From the NCBI GenBank assembly GCA_034638255.1, contig JAWPGT010000017.1:372001-436000 (forward strand): a stretch of DNA of 64,000 nt, in the 5' to 3' direction. Position numbers and translations under genes: made by a program. Within the stretch, counting starts at the first letter, position 1; each line of letters starts with the position of its first letter. Below are positions 11,230-22,091 of this stretch, piece after piece. The stretch comes from Coprinus comatus. Lineage: Eukaryota; Basidiomycota; Agaricomycetes; Agaricales; Agaricaceae. Under the pieces are notes generated by a model. The model saw only the letters and a program-made list of their open reading frames with translations, was not told the origin of the DNA and did no database searches.

Positions 11230-13227
11230 ATGTCTAGCACTCCCCTACCTGACATTGAACCAACTATTGGGGCATTTTTTGGTGCTGCGATCTCTTCAGT
11301 TGGGTAAGATTCCTTTGACATGATCTTGTCAACTTCTTCCAAGTTTTGAATGATGCTAAATACAGTCTATCAGCCTCCTTGGCGTCACGACATTACAGTG
11401 CTGGAGGTATTTTATCAACTTTCCGTCTGACCCTTGGATCTTTAAGACCACGGTAAGAGAAAAAGAGTGCGCACGGGCCAACAACTTGTTACTTACTATA
11501 TTTGTGTTTTTTTGACAGGCATTTGTCATTTGGTATATCGTTTCCTCCATCCCCGAGCCTCATGGTCTTTCGTAATAACGAGTATATTAATTATTCTCAG
11601 GGCACTTGAGTTTGTCAAATCGACCCTTGCTGTGCATGGTTGTTATTTCGTCACGGTCAAGAATTGGGGAAATGCGGACGTTCTTGGTCAGCCAACATGG
11701 TGAATATTGTATCTAGGGCTCAACTTGTCTATAAACTTACCTTGTTTCCTATTCCCTTCAGGGACATGAGAGTGAGCGTAGACTGCTGGGTGTTGTGACA
11801 CCTTAGCTGACAGTGATTGATTACATTAACTATAGGTGGTTTTAGTGTTCACAGTATGTTCAGCCACACAGTTCTTCCGTTCACTCATGTGAATATGGGA
11901 CATTAGACATGTATTATCCTTATCACACATCTGTTCTTCATACACAAAATATGGGTGTGTAAGTAGTAACTCCGGTTTTCTATTATTCCGGTTACTTGTA
12001 TTGACATTGGACTCTAGTGCTTCGTAAAAGGGTACTTTTCCCCATGCTGCTTGTATGTACTGTTGATATTTCCTATCTTATGTCATAAGCTAACAGTGTA
12101 CAACTCTTGCTGGCAGATATTGGTATCATTCACAAGTTTTGGTTAGTACCCATGTCCCAAGTAGCCAAGATGCTGATATTTAATTCTGCAACAGCGCTCG
12201 GGATATGTGTGTTTCAGTCACATTCTTGAATACGTACCACCACTAACAATACTCATCAAAATTGCAGCTGCCTATGTACTCGCGTACGTCTTTCCATCAC
12301 TAGACTGGTATGTAAAGTCTCAACCGTTTTTTCAGTGTTCTAGCGGACACCTACGCAGAATTCGCGTTAACCGATGTGAGTAACACACTACAGGACCTCC
12401 CGATACATCACAGAATATTGATACAATTGTCAGAGATTAACTGTAGTGGCTCTAGCTTGTGCTCTGGCTGTTGATTGGGCAGTCACAATCTCGCTTGTCA
12501 TACTGCTCAGAGGACATCGATCTGATTTTGGCCGGTAAGTTCTAACAATTACCTTTTATTCCACGTACTTCAACAACGGAGCGGATTTAGAACAAATAAG
12601 ATTGTTAGGAGACTAATCTTCTACTCGGTCAACGTTGGACTCTTGACGAGGTAATGCCACCAAGAGTCATATTATTCTGTAATCACATTCTCATTACCAC
12701 GATTATTAAAGTTTATCCGACCTTGTGGTCCTTGTGTTGGTGAGAGATTAAACAGCAAGTCAACATACTTACACTATTGACACGATACATCATTGCACGC
12801 AGCTCCAAATTAACTTTGTGCCATATGCATTGTATTCGATCTCACTTTATGAGATAGTGGGAAATTGTAAGTTTTCTGATCGTTCTCGCAATTTGCGAGT
12901 TAAACCGCTCTTTCACTCTAGTGTATGCGAATTCATTGTTTGCATGGTATGATTTCTCCAAAAGCTTTAACAATTGATAAATGTTTGTTAATTATTATTT
13001 GACTCCCTTTCAGCCTCAATTCTCGTTCTTCTATCTCTAGTCAATTTGACGGATCCAATTCGGTTGCCACAAAGCCCACACAAATCGGCGTCAGCATGAA
13101 TACTATCCGATTCCATGCTGGACCGGGTGGTGATGATATACCAGTCACTACGATAAATGGATTATCAGGCGATCAAACCCAGATATCATCAAACAGTGAT
13201 CACAAACCCATGATGTTGGGAGTTTGA
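11230..13227 (+). CDS. DUF6534-type multi-span membrane protein, copy B
   Basis: Start MSSTPLPDIEPTIGAFFGAA at 11230 and stop at 13227, with the same exon layout as copy A. Recognisable blocks in order are LLGVTTLQCWRYFINFPSDP, AFVIWALEFVKSTLAVHGCY, VKNWGNADVLGQPTWDMR, IILITHLFFIHKIWV, DTYAEFALTD, RLTVVALACALAVDWAVTIS, IVRRLIFYSVNVGLLTR, LSDLVVLVLLQINFVPYALY and SLYEIVGNLYANSLFACLNS, followed by a hydrophilic tail ending KPMMLGV. No frame break is needed. Function is unknown; the family sits in membranes and is expanded in many mushrooms. The splice choice around 12195-12290 (exon ALGI then SAYVLA) is the least certain join. Confidence 0.87.
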
Positions 13228-14369
13228 TTTTTTTTCCCCATTATCATTGCTCCAACAACATCAGCTGGAATGCTTCGAATACTACTTGCATATACGTGGG
13301 ATGGGAGAATGATGTACTTTTATGTACGGACAATTATACTTATACCCTTGTTGGATGTCAATGACAGTAGCAAGAATATTTCGCTCATGTAGCCATGGAG
13401 ATGAACACCACTTTGTATGTAGTATGAAACGGGAACCCATGCATCGATAATGATCAAACTTATGGTTGTCCACATTGTTGAAGGATGTCGAGCTGTACAC
13501 GCACAAGGATAATCATCACCTATTGCCGTAGCGTGTCATATAAATCGTAGGATTATAATTATAAATCTAATGAAAGACCATCGACGAAAAAATCTTACTA
13601 AACTGGCGGGTTTTGCTACAAACTTGGTAGACATGGATTGGTAGACATGAGTGTAACTGTTGTGTAATAGGTATGATAAGGCGAAGATCATGAAACGGTA
13701 CGCAGGACTGTCGAAAAGGAGGTTGACGCTGCATTGAATTCTAGAACTGCACAAAGAGTTTGGGGTACCGAAACAAACGGGGTGTTCTGTATGAATTTCT
13801 AGATTTCATCCAGAACACCAGAGAACACCTGACGCTGCGGATATGTGTTCTTCATCCGAAACTCGGTCCGGGAATCACATTCTCTCCGAAACTTAAGTCA
13901 TTGAAGTCGCCAGGAACAATGAATAACCAGGTACCCTATCACAAAGGGGTAGCCAAGAGAGAAAAATTGTGGTGAGAATCAAAGGTCACAAGACGTCACA
14001 AAGTGACTCTTGGAATGGTTGCAGCACGCCGGCAATTGCGTGACCGTACGCATTTGCATCATGTACAATCGCTGCGGAGAACACTTGATGATTTATTTCC
14101 AGCCAATTGCCATGTACTATTCCCGTTGAAGGGGAACACGGGGGGTGATCCTGGTTGATCTCTGTCTCTGTGTTGTTGCCTGCTACGTTATTCATAGAAC
14201 ATGGCATTGCTTTTCGGCGCAAACCAATTGATAACGGCAGTGCCATCTTGGCGTAAGTAACACATAGGTTATAATTGTATTATGTTTATGGTGTCCTCAC
14301 AACGCCCAACACCTCCTTCTCAACCACTTCACGCACTTTCTTTGGTGTAGCCTCCGTTTGCTCTCCGCG
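13228..14369. other. Intergenic, 1.1 kb
   Basis: Spacer between DUF6534 copies B and C. Open frames on either strand are short and match no domain. No repeat with clear ends was found. Confidence 0.5.
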
Positions 14370-16214
14370 ATGTCGCACATTTTCACCAGCGGCATTGAAC
14401 CTGTACTGAGTACAGCGTTCTATACAAATGTTACTTCCGCAGGGTCCGTCTCTTGTACTTTGAATTTGTGGAGTAGGGTGTCTAATACCCATTCAGCCTT
14501 TTCGGCGTAATCACTTTGCAGTCGTGGACATACTATACAAGATTTTCTAGGGATCACCTAATGCTCAGACTCACAGTTCGTCCTTTGAACCTTTCGTCAC
14601 GCTCACACCATAATATTCTGGCTACATAGGTATTATCTATCTGGTACGCGTTCTTTGCCAGCTCAACGCTCTAAACGATTGTGTTGATCACTTTAGGTTT
14701 ATGACGGTTTTGAAATTCCTACTTGGACTTCAAGGGTCCTACTTGCCAACTATCAAAAAATGGGACAACTCAGTTATGATTGGCCAACCATCTTGGTAAA
14801 TACTCTTAACGGCTCACTAGAAAATGTTACTAATAAATAAAACAAATAGGTGCACCGTGGTATTGTGGTCCCCTTTCTCATCCAAATTGGTTATATTGAC
14901 GACGTATTGATGGATAGATCATTCTAATATTCACAGTAAGTTATCCTATCCATCTTTTTTAGCCTTAAAACCAGCTAAAACGTTTCATAGACCAGTATCA
15001 TACTACTCACACATCTATTCTTCGTTCACAAAATATGGCTTCGTGAGAGTTCTTGTCTAACGTATGGAACTGTTGTTAATAAGTTTGTAAAGTGAATCGA
15101 CAGTTCTGGATTATTCCACTCGTTATTGTGAGGATATAAGTTTCAAGTTATTCTGAAATCAACTAATGTTTTTACTAGTTGATCACATCCGTTGCTGAGT
15201 TTGGTGAGTTTCACAATCAATTGATATGTATATTTATACTCATTCTCCTTTAAGCGTTTGGAATGGGTACGAAAAAAATCTATATCAGACATGCAAAGCC
15301 ACTGACATCCGTTGTGACCGGTTTTAAGCGGCATATATGTTAGCGTAAGTTATCTAATATGCTGTCGCAAAGTTTTTTCTCCGAGTCAATGCTAATGCCG
15401 TCTATTATTTCTAGGATCTTAGCGCGTCAATTTCATGACTTTGATTTGGCAGATGTGCGCCGTCTTGTTGTTGCATAGTCACGAAATGACTGACGTTCAT
15501 ATAGGAGCTTACCCGGGGCGCGTTTGGGTGCGCACTAGTGGTAGATTGGAGTATAACTATATGTTTAGCATTCTTGATGAGGGATGGTCCCACCGGTGGT
15601 CGGTATGTCGCTAAATTCGAAAGAAACAAAATGTACTTTTTCAAGATACTAATTCTTATTCTTAGACTTATTCCTAGAATGGTCAATTCTATCACCTTTT
15701 ATGTTGTCAATACAGGACTTCTAGTTAGGTAAGACTTTATTCGGTTCATATGTCGTTTGTGATATTCTGCATGACGGTTGACGTTTTTCGCTTCATAGTA
15801 TAGCAGATATGATTGCACTTGTATCGGTCAGTTCAGTACAGCTCCTCGTGTCAGCTGTTTGTATTCATAAATGATATCTACAGGTCAAAGTTGATAATAA
15901 CCCATACACTCTTTATTCAATATCTCTTTATGAAGTGATTGGCAACCGTACGTCTCCTCATTTTCAATAATTGTCCTGCGTAATCTTAGACATGATCTTA
16001 TTCTAGTATATGCTAGTTCTCTACTTGCTTAGTATGTCTTATCTTTTCAAACGTACAGAAGAACTAATTCTTGATCAGTCTTAATTCAAGGCCCCTTCAT
16101 ATTTCCCTTTCCGATAATCTCGAGCAAAGCGAGATTCATTCTACCAATCTACATATACCAAGAGCACCGTCCCCAGACTCGACATTGCCCAAGCCTGATA
16201 GATATTCAAGGTGA
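14370..16214 (+). CDS. DUF6534-type multi-span membrane protein, copy C (divergent)
   Basis: The first exon was found by matching copy B: MSHIFTSGIEPVLSTAF at 14370, then a 53-base intron (14444-14496) and LFGVITLQSWTYYTRFSRDH. Later blocks are VLSIW, TVLKFLLGLQGSYLPTIKKW, IILLTHLFFVHKIWL, LITSVAEFAFGMAAYMLA, LTRGAFGCALVVDWSITICL, MVNSITFYVVNTGLLVR, SIADMIALVSVKVDNNPYTL and YSISLYEVIGNLYASSLLAY, ending in a polar tail. The exon order is that of copies A and B, but loops are much more diverged, so this is the oldest duplicate or the fastest changing. No stop in the joined frame. Function unknown as for the other copies. Confidence 0.82.
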
Positions 16215-17175
16215 ATTGTTTTTTTATTGATCAGTTTTTTTAATACGTGCTAAACATGAGATAAATAAATAGAATATACCAAGTTTGTTAGAAAGCGCTA
16301 ATCTACTCTGTGGGTCTACCGCATCCACTGTATATATATCTGTAAAAAGTACTGGAGCACATAATTTTGTATTAATCGTTGATGCAGCACATACACAAAT
16401 ACTGATGGTAGCAGGCGCCCGGGCCGACGTGGAAACAAGGGATTGCACAAATAATTCCCTCTTAGCTCAGTGGTAGAGCGCATCACTTGTATTCTACTTG
16501 CAATGATGAGATCAGTCGTTCAATCTGGCTAGCGGGAAACTTTTCTCCTGCTTTTGATCTTTATCTTCGCTTATCACCTCAATTAATTGGGCGCCAGCCC
16601 TGGAAATTGAAGTCTTCGGTTTCGGGCAAATCCCACAATTCAATTTCCCTGAGTCTTCGACGTCACTACTTATGGTGCATTGCGGTGGAGTGCCAACTTA
16701 TCGTAGGAACTGCATGCCTTGTACATGTTCTTGCATGTATTTTTAAATCCGCCGCCCGGCCAGATACAAACTACCATCATTGTGTCCATAATTATTTGGC
16801 ATGGCGGTGGATAGAAAAACAATGTATTTTAGGACATCGGCAACTCGGCAGTCACACGTTGGCGTGACATGGCCGAATGTTGTTTTGAGCGACAGTATCT
16901 GTCGGACATACTTGTGTTGAGCGGATCTCAAACGGTACATAGAGTATAAGGATTGTCGGAAATGTAATAGTACAAGTTTGAGTGTAGTGGGTCCTTGTTC
17001 TGTTAGTTATGCACTAAAATAAAACAAGGAATTAAGACAAAACTAGTACAAAGTTCAGGGTCCGAGTGAACATCGGTCAATAGTTCAATTGTCATACATA
17101 AAAAATCGGTCATTTCAAGTCCACACACCTCAACTATTTACCACCACGTTCTTTACTTTTTCCGTGTTCCTGCTT
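16215..17175. other. Intergenic, about 1 kb, containing a tRNA gene
   Basis: Apart from the tRNA-Thr at 16456-16538 nothing is recognised. Open frames in this stretch are not supported. Confidence 0.5.
16456..16538 (+). tRNA. tRNA-Thr (anticodon UGU) with an 11-base intron
   Basis: The cloverleaf can be drawn: acceptor TCCCTCT with AGCGGGA (one T-C mismatch), D arm GCTC-AGTGGTA-GAGC, anticodon stem CATCA/TGATG with loop CTTGTA plus A after removal of an intron directly 3' of position 37, T loop TTCAATC, and discriminator A. The anticodon is TGT. A T-rich stretch follows at 16541-16556 as an RNA polymerase III stop. The single acceptor mismatch leaves a small chance that it is a decayed copy. 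Confidence 0.82.
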
Positions 17176-18081
17176 ATGTTTACTCAACGTGTCAACGGCT
17201 CAGCTCCGCTCCAGACATCTCTCCTTCCTCTCTACTCTTCCGAGAAACCTCAGTCGCCACTACTCATGGCACAACTAGCCTCTGTCCTTCACCCAAGAAA
17301 ATCAAAGCAACGCACCACACTCCTCGCTCTTATTTCTCTCATCCTTCTATCCACATATGTCTTTATCGTACATTGTCCCAACGTTACAGCATCCATTGCC
17401 CTCCGTCGACCGGAATCGGACAATCCTACCCCGAGCCAACTATCATTAGCGCTGGAGTCCATTCAGAAGACACGCTTAGCTTCTGCCTTAAATGACAAAC
17501 CAATTACAAAGGGCGAGCAAGTTCAACTTAATAGCGCACAGGAACTCGCTGCTATTTCCAGTTTCCTCGCTAGTCTTCCACAAAATCAAATTCCTCCTAT
17601 TGTTGACTCCTCAAAACCTATCGATCCCCAGCTGGTTCTGGATTTCGATACCAGGGGTCCCCGTGCTTCTCAGGAAGTTGAAGCTATGGTAGAAGATGTA
17701 TGGTCCCGTAACCCTGTCTTTCTCTACTCAAAGGTTCGTCCAGCTTCCGTCTTTGTTAATATCTAAACTCAAAAAAAACCATCTGGACATTTATAGCTTT
17801 ATTCTTCGGTCTCGCGGGAAGCTAAGGCGATGTTAGAAGAGCTGAATTTAAAACCCTCGCCGACTATCATTGATATCGACGTCCGTGAGGATGCAGAGGT
17901 TCTTGCTTCTATCATCACCCGCCTCACATCATCCGATGATTTACCAGTACTGATCGTCGGTGGCAAAGTTGTTGGCTCCATTAAAGAAATGCGAGAAATG
18001 AAGAAGTTCGGAACATTGCGGCGCTTGATCGCACATTCCGGTGCTGTGGTCGATGGTGCTAGGAGGAAGAAGAAGCACTAA
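17176..18081 (+). CDS. Membrane-anchored glutaredoxin-fold protein lacking the active-site cysteine
   Basis: Two exons join in phase (intron 17733-17797 approximately). The N-terminus has a basic segment and one membrane span, TTLLALISLILLSTYVFIV, so the protein is a type II anchor like yeast Grx6/Grx7. The C-terminal domain follows the glutaredoxin pattern: VFLYSK at the first strand, then LYSSVSREAKAMLEE where the family has a YCPYS-type active site, TIIDIDVREDAEVL, the cis-proline region DDLPVLIVGGKVVGS, and a C-terminal helix ending in a KKK tail. The catalytic cysteine is a serine and no other cysteine is near, so ordinary glutathione-disulfide chemistry is not expected. I recall similar sequences in other Agaricomycetes, which suggests a conserved variant, not decay. 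The start could also be 17266 or 17089; 17176 is a compromise. Confidence 0.82.
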
Positions 18082-18434
18082 AGTATAAGCATAAACATCG
18101 GGTTGGACATTTCCAAAGGTTATAGCCCCTGCATAATCTTTATTGTTGCTCAAGCCAAGCGCAGGGTGGGCCCTGCCACCTGTTTTTAGATCTATTTTCA
18201 TTTTCTGTGCTTATTTTGGTTGTTTTGGTGCTATATTGGTTGTTTTGTTGTCTCGCTGCCCTTTTGTAGGTCGGTTAAACAGCAATTGCTTTTTGGACAT
18301 TAATTAGACACTCGTTCAAACATTCATCCCTGGTTATGCCTCTTACGAACTTTCTCGCATAGTTATATATTCTATGCATTAAATATATGTGTGTTCCTCG
18401 TAATTTTGAAGATATAATTAACGTTGTGGGTCTA
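18082..18434. other. Convergent intergenic region, 353 bp
   Basis: Lies between the stops of the glutaredoxin-fold gene and SLD3. T-rich 3' end signals are plausible; nothing else is seen. Confidence 0.5.
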
Positions 18435-20015
18435 TTAGCTATGCCGCCGAGGCTTTTTACTTGGAGTCTGAAACACAATGGCCTCGTATTCATCATCTGA
18501 GGATCCTTCCCTTCGTCCAGGATGTAGTAGCATGACATCGGGTGAACTATCCAACATCCACGCCTCGTCATCGTCAGTTACGGTGGCTTGACTAAACAAA
18601 CTTTGCGACGATCGATGACCAAAAAGATTATTTGTCGATGTGGTTGACAGCGATGGTCTTTTATTATTAGCGCGGGGCTTTTGAGGGGTATCTTCAACGA
18701 GAATAACCTCGTCTTCCGTAGATTTCATCGTTCCCTTGGTTTGTGATTCGACCACGGGTTCTAAAGTCTTTTGACTCGCTTTCTGCTTGGATCTGAAGAC
18801 TCTTGACATGCTGACTTCACGATTGAGTAGATTTTTTCTTCCAAAACCAACGCTAACAGATCGTTCACGTTCTTTCTGTTCCTGTGCCAATGTCACTGAC
18901 AATGAACGAGACCGAGCACGAGCAAGAGAGCGAGATTCCAGCTTTGATGTAGGGAAGGAAGGTGCCGGAGAAGGTCCTCGAGACCCTGGGTTAGGTTCAG
19001 TTGACGCAGGGGAAGGTGAGCGAGAATTCGGCTCGGTATCAGTGTCACTGAAGGGGGAAGCCGGGAAAACTTTGCTTCTTAACAGTGAACAAAGTTCGGG
19101 TAGTTGTGCTTTGAAGCTGCGCATATGTTTGTTAAAAATGGCATAACGTGTTTAAATAAAACGTACGTTGCTTGAACTATATCTTCACAGAATATTTGAG
19201 CCCAATCTCGTTCATTATTATTTAGTTTCGGCCCGTTCATCTCGAGCTGTTCGCTGAGTTGAAGAATAGACAGTTTGTCCATCAGGCTCTCTAATTGTTC
19301 TTCGACAGAAAGTGTGATAGGAACTGGTTCTTTCCGAGAACGCTTCCTCTTCTTGGGGGAGGCGTTTGGAACTGGCCCAGGCAATGACAGTTTGGTCATA
19401 TAAAACAAGATCTGAATCTGTATTCTGAATAGAATAAATGCGCGGTTTCTAGACATTATTAATAGGACTTACTCCCGGCGTTCTAATCGTTCCAGCCAAG
19501 ACTGCCTCCATTTCTCATCCGTCCAAGGTTCGTGATTCTCGGTGTTGTCTGATCGCAGTGACCTCTCATGATGAAGGGCATACCACATAACAGTTTCTTC
19601 CATCTCTCCAGCACCTCCCCCATCCATAAGGATTTGAGCAAGTTCTACATGATATTTATTAGAAATCGTGCGGGCCGTTTGAAGTAGCAGATCCAGCAAG
19701 GAATGCAGAGGATGTGGCGATGATGAACTAGATGACGGTATGGGCGCAAGTCGCCTTATTGAAGGTACAAGAAGCTGGAGTGGCATAAGAGACTAATAGA
19801 TACATGGTCAGACGCGTGAAAAGGGTGAATATATGCGCGTAATCCACCTCTGGTAGCCAGAGAAACTGCAAGTACGTTCTTGTAATGAATTGTTCCGGAG
19901 TTTCTTGGTTCAGTTCAAAAGGATAGTCAGAGGCAATCATTTTTTCCTGAGCTGCCGTCCAGTTAGGACGATCCAGTGGCTTAGGCGAGTAATATGTTGG
20001 TTCAGCTAGAGCCAT
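18435..20015 (-). CDS. sld3: DNA replication initiation factor Sld3 (Treslin-like)
   Basis: Four exons join in phase from the ATG at 20015. The core matches the Sld3 domain as I know it: EIQIQILFYMTKLSL, a basic KKRKRSRKEP linker, LESLMDKLSILQLSEQL, RDWAQIFCEDIVQATFK, QLPELCSLLRSKVF, then a disordered C-terminal half with NLLNREVSMSRVFRSKQK. Sld3 binds Cdc45 and, once phosphorylated by CDK, Dpb11, and so fires replication origins in the nucleus. The tail has CDK-type sites (EDTPQKPR and QTPSKKPR) and many SP pairs, consistent with that control. About 470 residues, smaller than budding-yeast Sld3 but normal for basidiomycetes as I recall. It is divergent with the small heat-shock gene, 356 bases away. 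Confidence 0.83.
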
Positions 20016-20371
20016 GGTTGTGAATCGTGACAGAAGGAAGGATCATCCACTTCGGGATTACGTCATTATTCTAGACCCCACTTTATGTTTATCTCACCCG
20101 GGCCATCCAAATGGGCGTTACATTCAATTTCAGTATCTGACTAGCTTCTTGTATTGATTTCTCCAAGATCCCACCAACCTCATGGACTTCATGTGCTATT
20201 CAATAGTACCTTTCGTGTGATAGTATTCTACTAATAATAGTATCTTCCTCTGATTCTCCAAGTTCCAGGCCCTAATTTCTATTATAATAATGCCTAGCGC
20301 GTCGCAAGTCTCTAAATCAATTTTTTCCCCTCTCCGCCTCTTATACTGGTAGACTATCTCCCCTTGGTTTC
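20016..20371. other. Divergent promoter region, 356 bp
   Basis: Shared upstream region of SLD3 (minus) and the small heat-shock gene (plus). I looked for heat-shock elements (alternating GAA/TTC) and found no convincing array. Confidence 0.45.
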
Positions 20372-20941
20372 ATGACACATCCCCAAACGTATTCTTTCTC
20401 CAACGATAAAATCGAGGGCTCATCTTCTCGATGTAAATCAAGCTATTCCTACTATTCTTTTAACCAATCGGTTCCCCGTACCTCTAATGTACATCAGTTA
20501 TGGCATCTTCGCGAGGGAATATCATCCATCTACCCAAAGTACGCACTCAGACTATCAAATTCATGCTTATATTGATGACATCTAACTATAAAGGATGGAT
20601 CTACACGAGGATGAGGAAAAAAATGTTGTTACGGCCACTTTAGAGATGCCGGGAATCACAAAGCATGATGTCGAACTTTCTGTTCGCGATGGACAGCTCG
20701 TTGTATTCGCAGAATTGAAGTTATCACCAGATTTTGCCGAACGTGACTATCTCATCAGAGAACGACGCATCGGCAAGTATACTCGGCGTCTAAATGTACC
20801 GCAAGGCTTTACTGTATGTGTTCACAAACAAAGATAAAAGGGTATACTTAACATGTATCATTATAGTTGCGACATGTCGATGCACAGATGGAGGATGGTG
20901 TTCTCACACTTACTTATCCGAGGGTCTTGGTTGTAACATAA
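20372..20941 (+). CDS. Small heat-shock protein (Hsp20 / alpha-crystallin domain)
   Basis: Three exons. Exon 1 (from MTHPQTYSFSNDKIEG) ends in ISSIYP-K, spliced at 20538/20593 to MDLHEDEEKNVVTATLEMPG; exon 3 gives LRHVDAQMEDGVLTLTYPRV and stop at 20941. The alpha-crystallin core is clear: TATLEMPGITKHDVELSV, GQLVVFAEL, YLIRERRIGKYTRRLNVPQG, and the final MEDGVLTLTYPR strand. It is an ATP-independent holdase of about 150 residues. The C-terminal I-x-I tail motif seen in many Hsp20s is replaced by a short VLVVT end. The first exon start is the only in-frame ATG before the domain. Confidence 0.88.
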
Positions 20942-21007
20942 CGAGAAAAGGCTTTTAAATTGGCGTCTCCGTTTGACTCAAAGCTTGAAGTTTAACCAAA
21001 ACTTAAA

Positions 21008-21080
21008 TTCCTTCTAGCCGACTTGAACGACTGACCTCGTCATTACTAGTGACGCGCTCTACCAACTGAGCTAAGAAGGA
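21008..21080 (-). tRNA. tRNA-Thr (anticodon AGU), no intron
   Basis: Read on the minus strand: acceptor TCCTTCT pairs perfectly with AGAAGGA, D arm GCTC-AGTTGGTA-GAGC, anticodon stem CGTCA/TGACG with loop CTAGTAA, T loop TTCAAGT, discriminator A. The anticodon AGT decodes threonine. 73 bases, all arms intact. Confidence 0.95.
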
Positions 21081-21283
21081 TATATATGTAATCTTGATCA
21101 AAAACCCGTCTGATTAAACCCCTTAACCCTGAACGTTTTCCATACTCGATATCCAGCAGTAGAGATTTGCAAGACTAGCTCACTTGATAATTTAATTATT
21201 CGATGAAGAAAAGGGGGGCAGCTGTGTCTTAGGAATTAAAGAAAGCAAACCTCCATTCATGATTAAGTAATGACGCTATGTGA

Positions 21284-21699
21284 TCATCCCAATCTACTAG
21301 TAACCTCATCCGAGTCTACGGTGAACAAAGAACGGTTCTTAGTCTGTTTCTCTCGATCGTCTTTGAGCATCCTGTAGATTGATATTAGTTATCACCTCAC
21401 CCCAGAATATAAAAATTAACATACCTATTATCCATTCTTGCATCATCCCCTTCTACACCAACAACTGCCTGTGGCGTTTTCGCTTCAAGAACCTACAAAA
21501 CAAACACATTTCATTGATTAAGATCCAGAAAGAAAAATTGGAAAGAAAGACACACATAATGATTATCACAATGAGGACAATATTCATCACTCTCCTCATA
21601 CTCTGACATATCCTTCCTAAACGCCTTCTTACACTTTTTACATATGAATGTCATTTGCGTCGTTTTCGCTAATGGTGTGTTTGTGCTTCGGCGTGACAT
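21284..21699 (-). CDS. Small zinc-ribbon protein (two CxxC pairs)
   Basis: Three exons (introns near 21492-21555 and 21379-21431) give about 97 residues. The core is TFICKKCKKAFRKDMSEYEE followed by SDEYCPHCDNHYVLEAKTP; the two CxxC pairs should bind one zinc. The C-terminal half (MLKDDREKQTKNRSLFTVDS) is charged. I recognise the pattern as a conserved small fungal zinc-ribbon protein of unknown function, but cannot attach a name. The start MSRRSTN at 21699 is chosen; an ATG nine bases upstream is in the same frame. Confidence 0.8.
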
Positions 21700-22091
21700 T
21701 CTGCACAATCATACCACCCTTTGCAGCATGGTGCACGTATAGAGACTTGAGCGTTTAGGATGTGTTTGCTGGTATAAGATTAATTCTCTTTGGATTTAAA
21801 GATCTAGGAAGTGAAATAACCATACCACATGTGCTTATGGTGTGGTTGTTGGGTGTTTGGTGATGTTCCGAATTCGAGTGGCAAGTGAGATGATGGTAAA
21901 TTGGGCAAACAACATGGTGGAAGGCAGCAAGCTACCGTAATGGTAATTTCTCACACTCATTACTTATTATCTCTCAAGGTCTGACTCCGGATTGACTGGT
22001 ATTGACTCCTAGGTATATTACTCCTGTAGCACCAAAAAATTCATTGTAAATTTACCCTACGTTGATAGAAAATAGGAAAATAAATGTTACT
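21700..22091. other. Intergenic, 392 bp
   Basis: Promoter side of the zinc-ribbon gene and 3' side of the GH30 gene. Nothing further recognised. Confidence 0.5.

Noticed and set aside
12190..12300. Apparent stop in DUF6534 copy B after the ALGI block
   Set aside because: A GT..AG intron from 12207 onward joins to SAYVLA in phase and matches copies A and C.
13986..14492. Two minus-strand open frames that can be joined into a hypothetical protein
   Set aside because: They overlap the first exon of DUF6534 copy C on the other strand and match nothing; the plus-strand model is supported by homology to copies A and B.
20016..20371. Heat-shock elements upstream of the small heat-shock gene
   Set aside because: Scattered TTC words do not form the alternating 5-bp units required.
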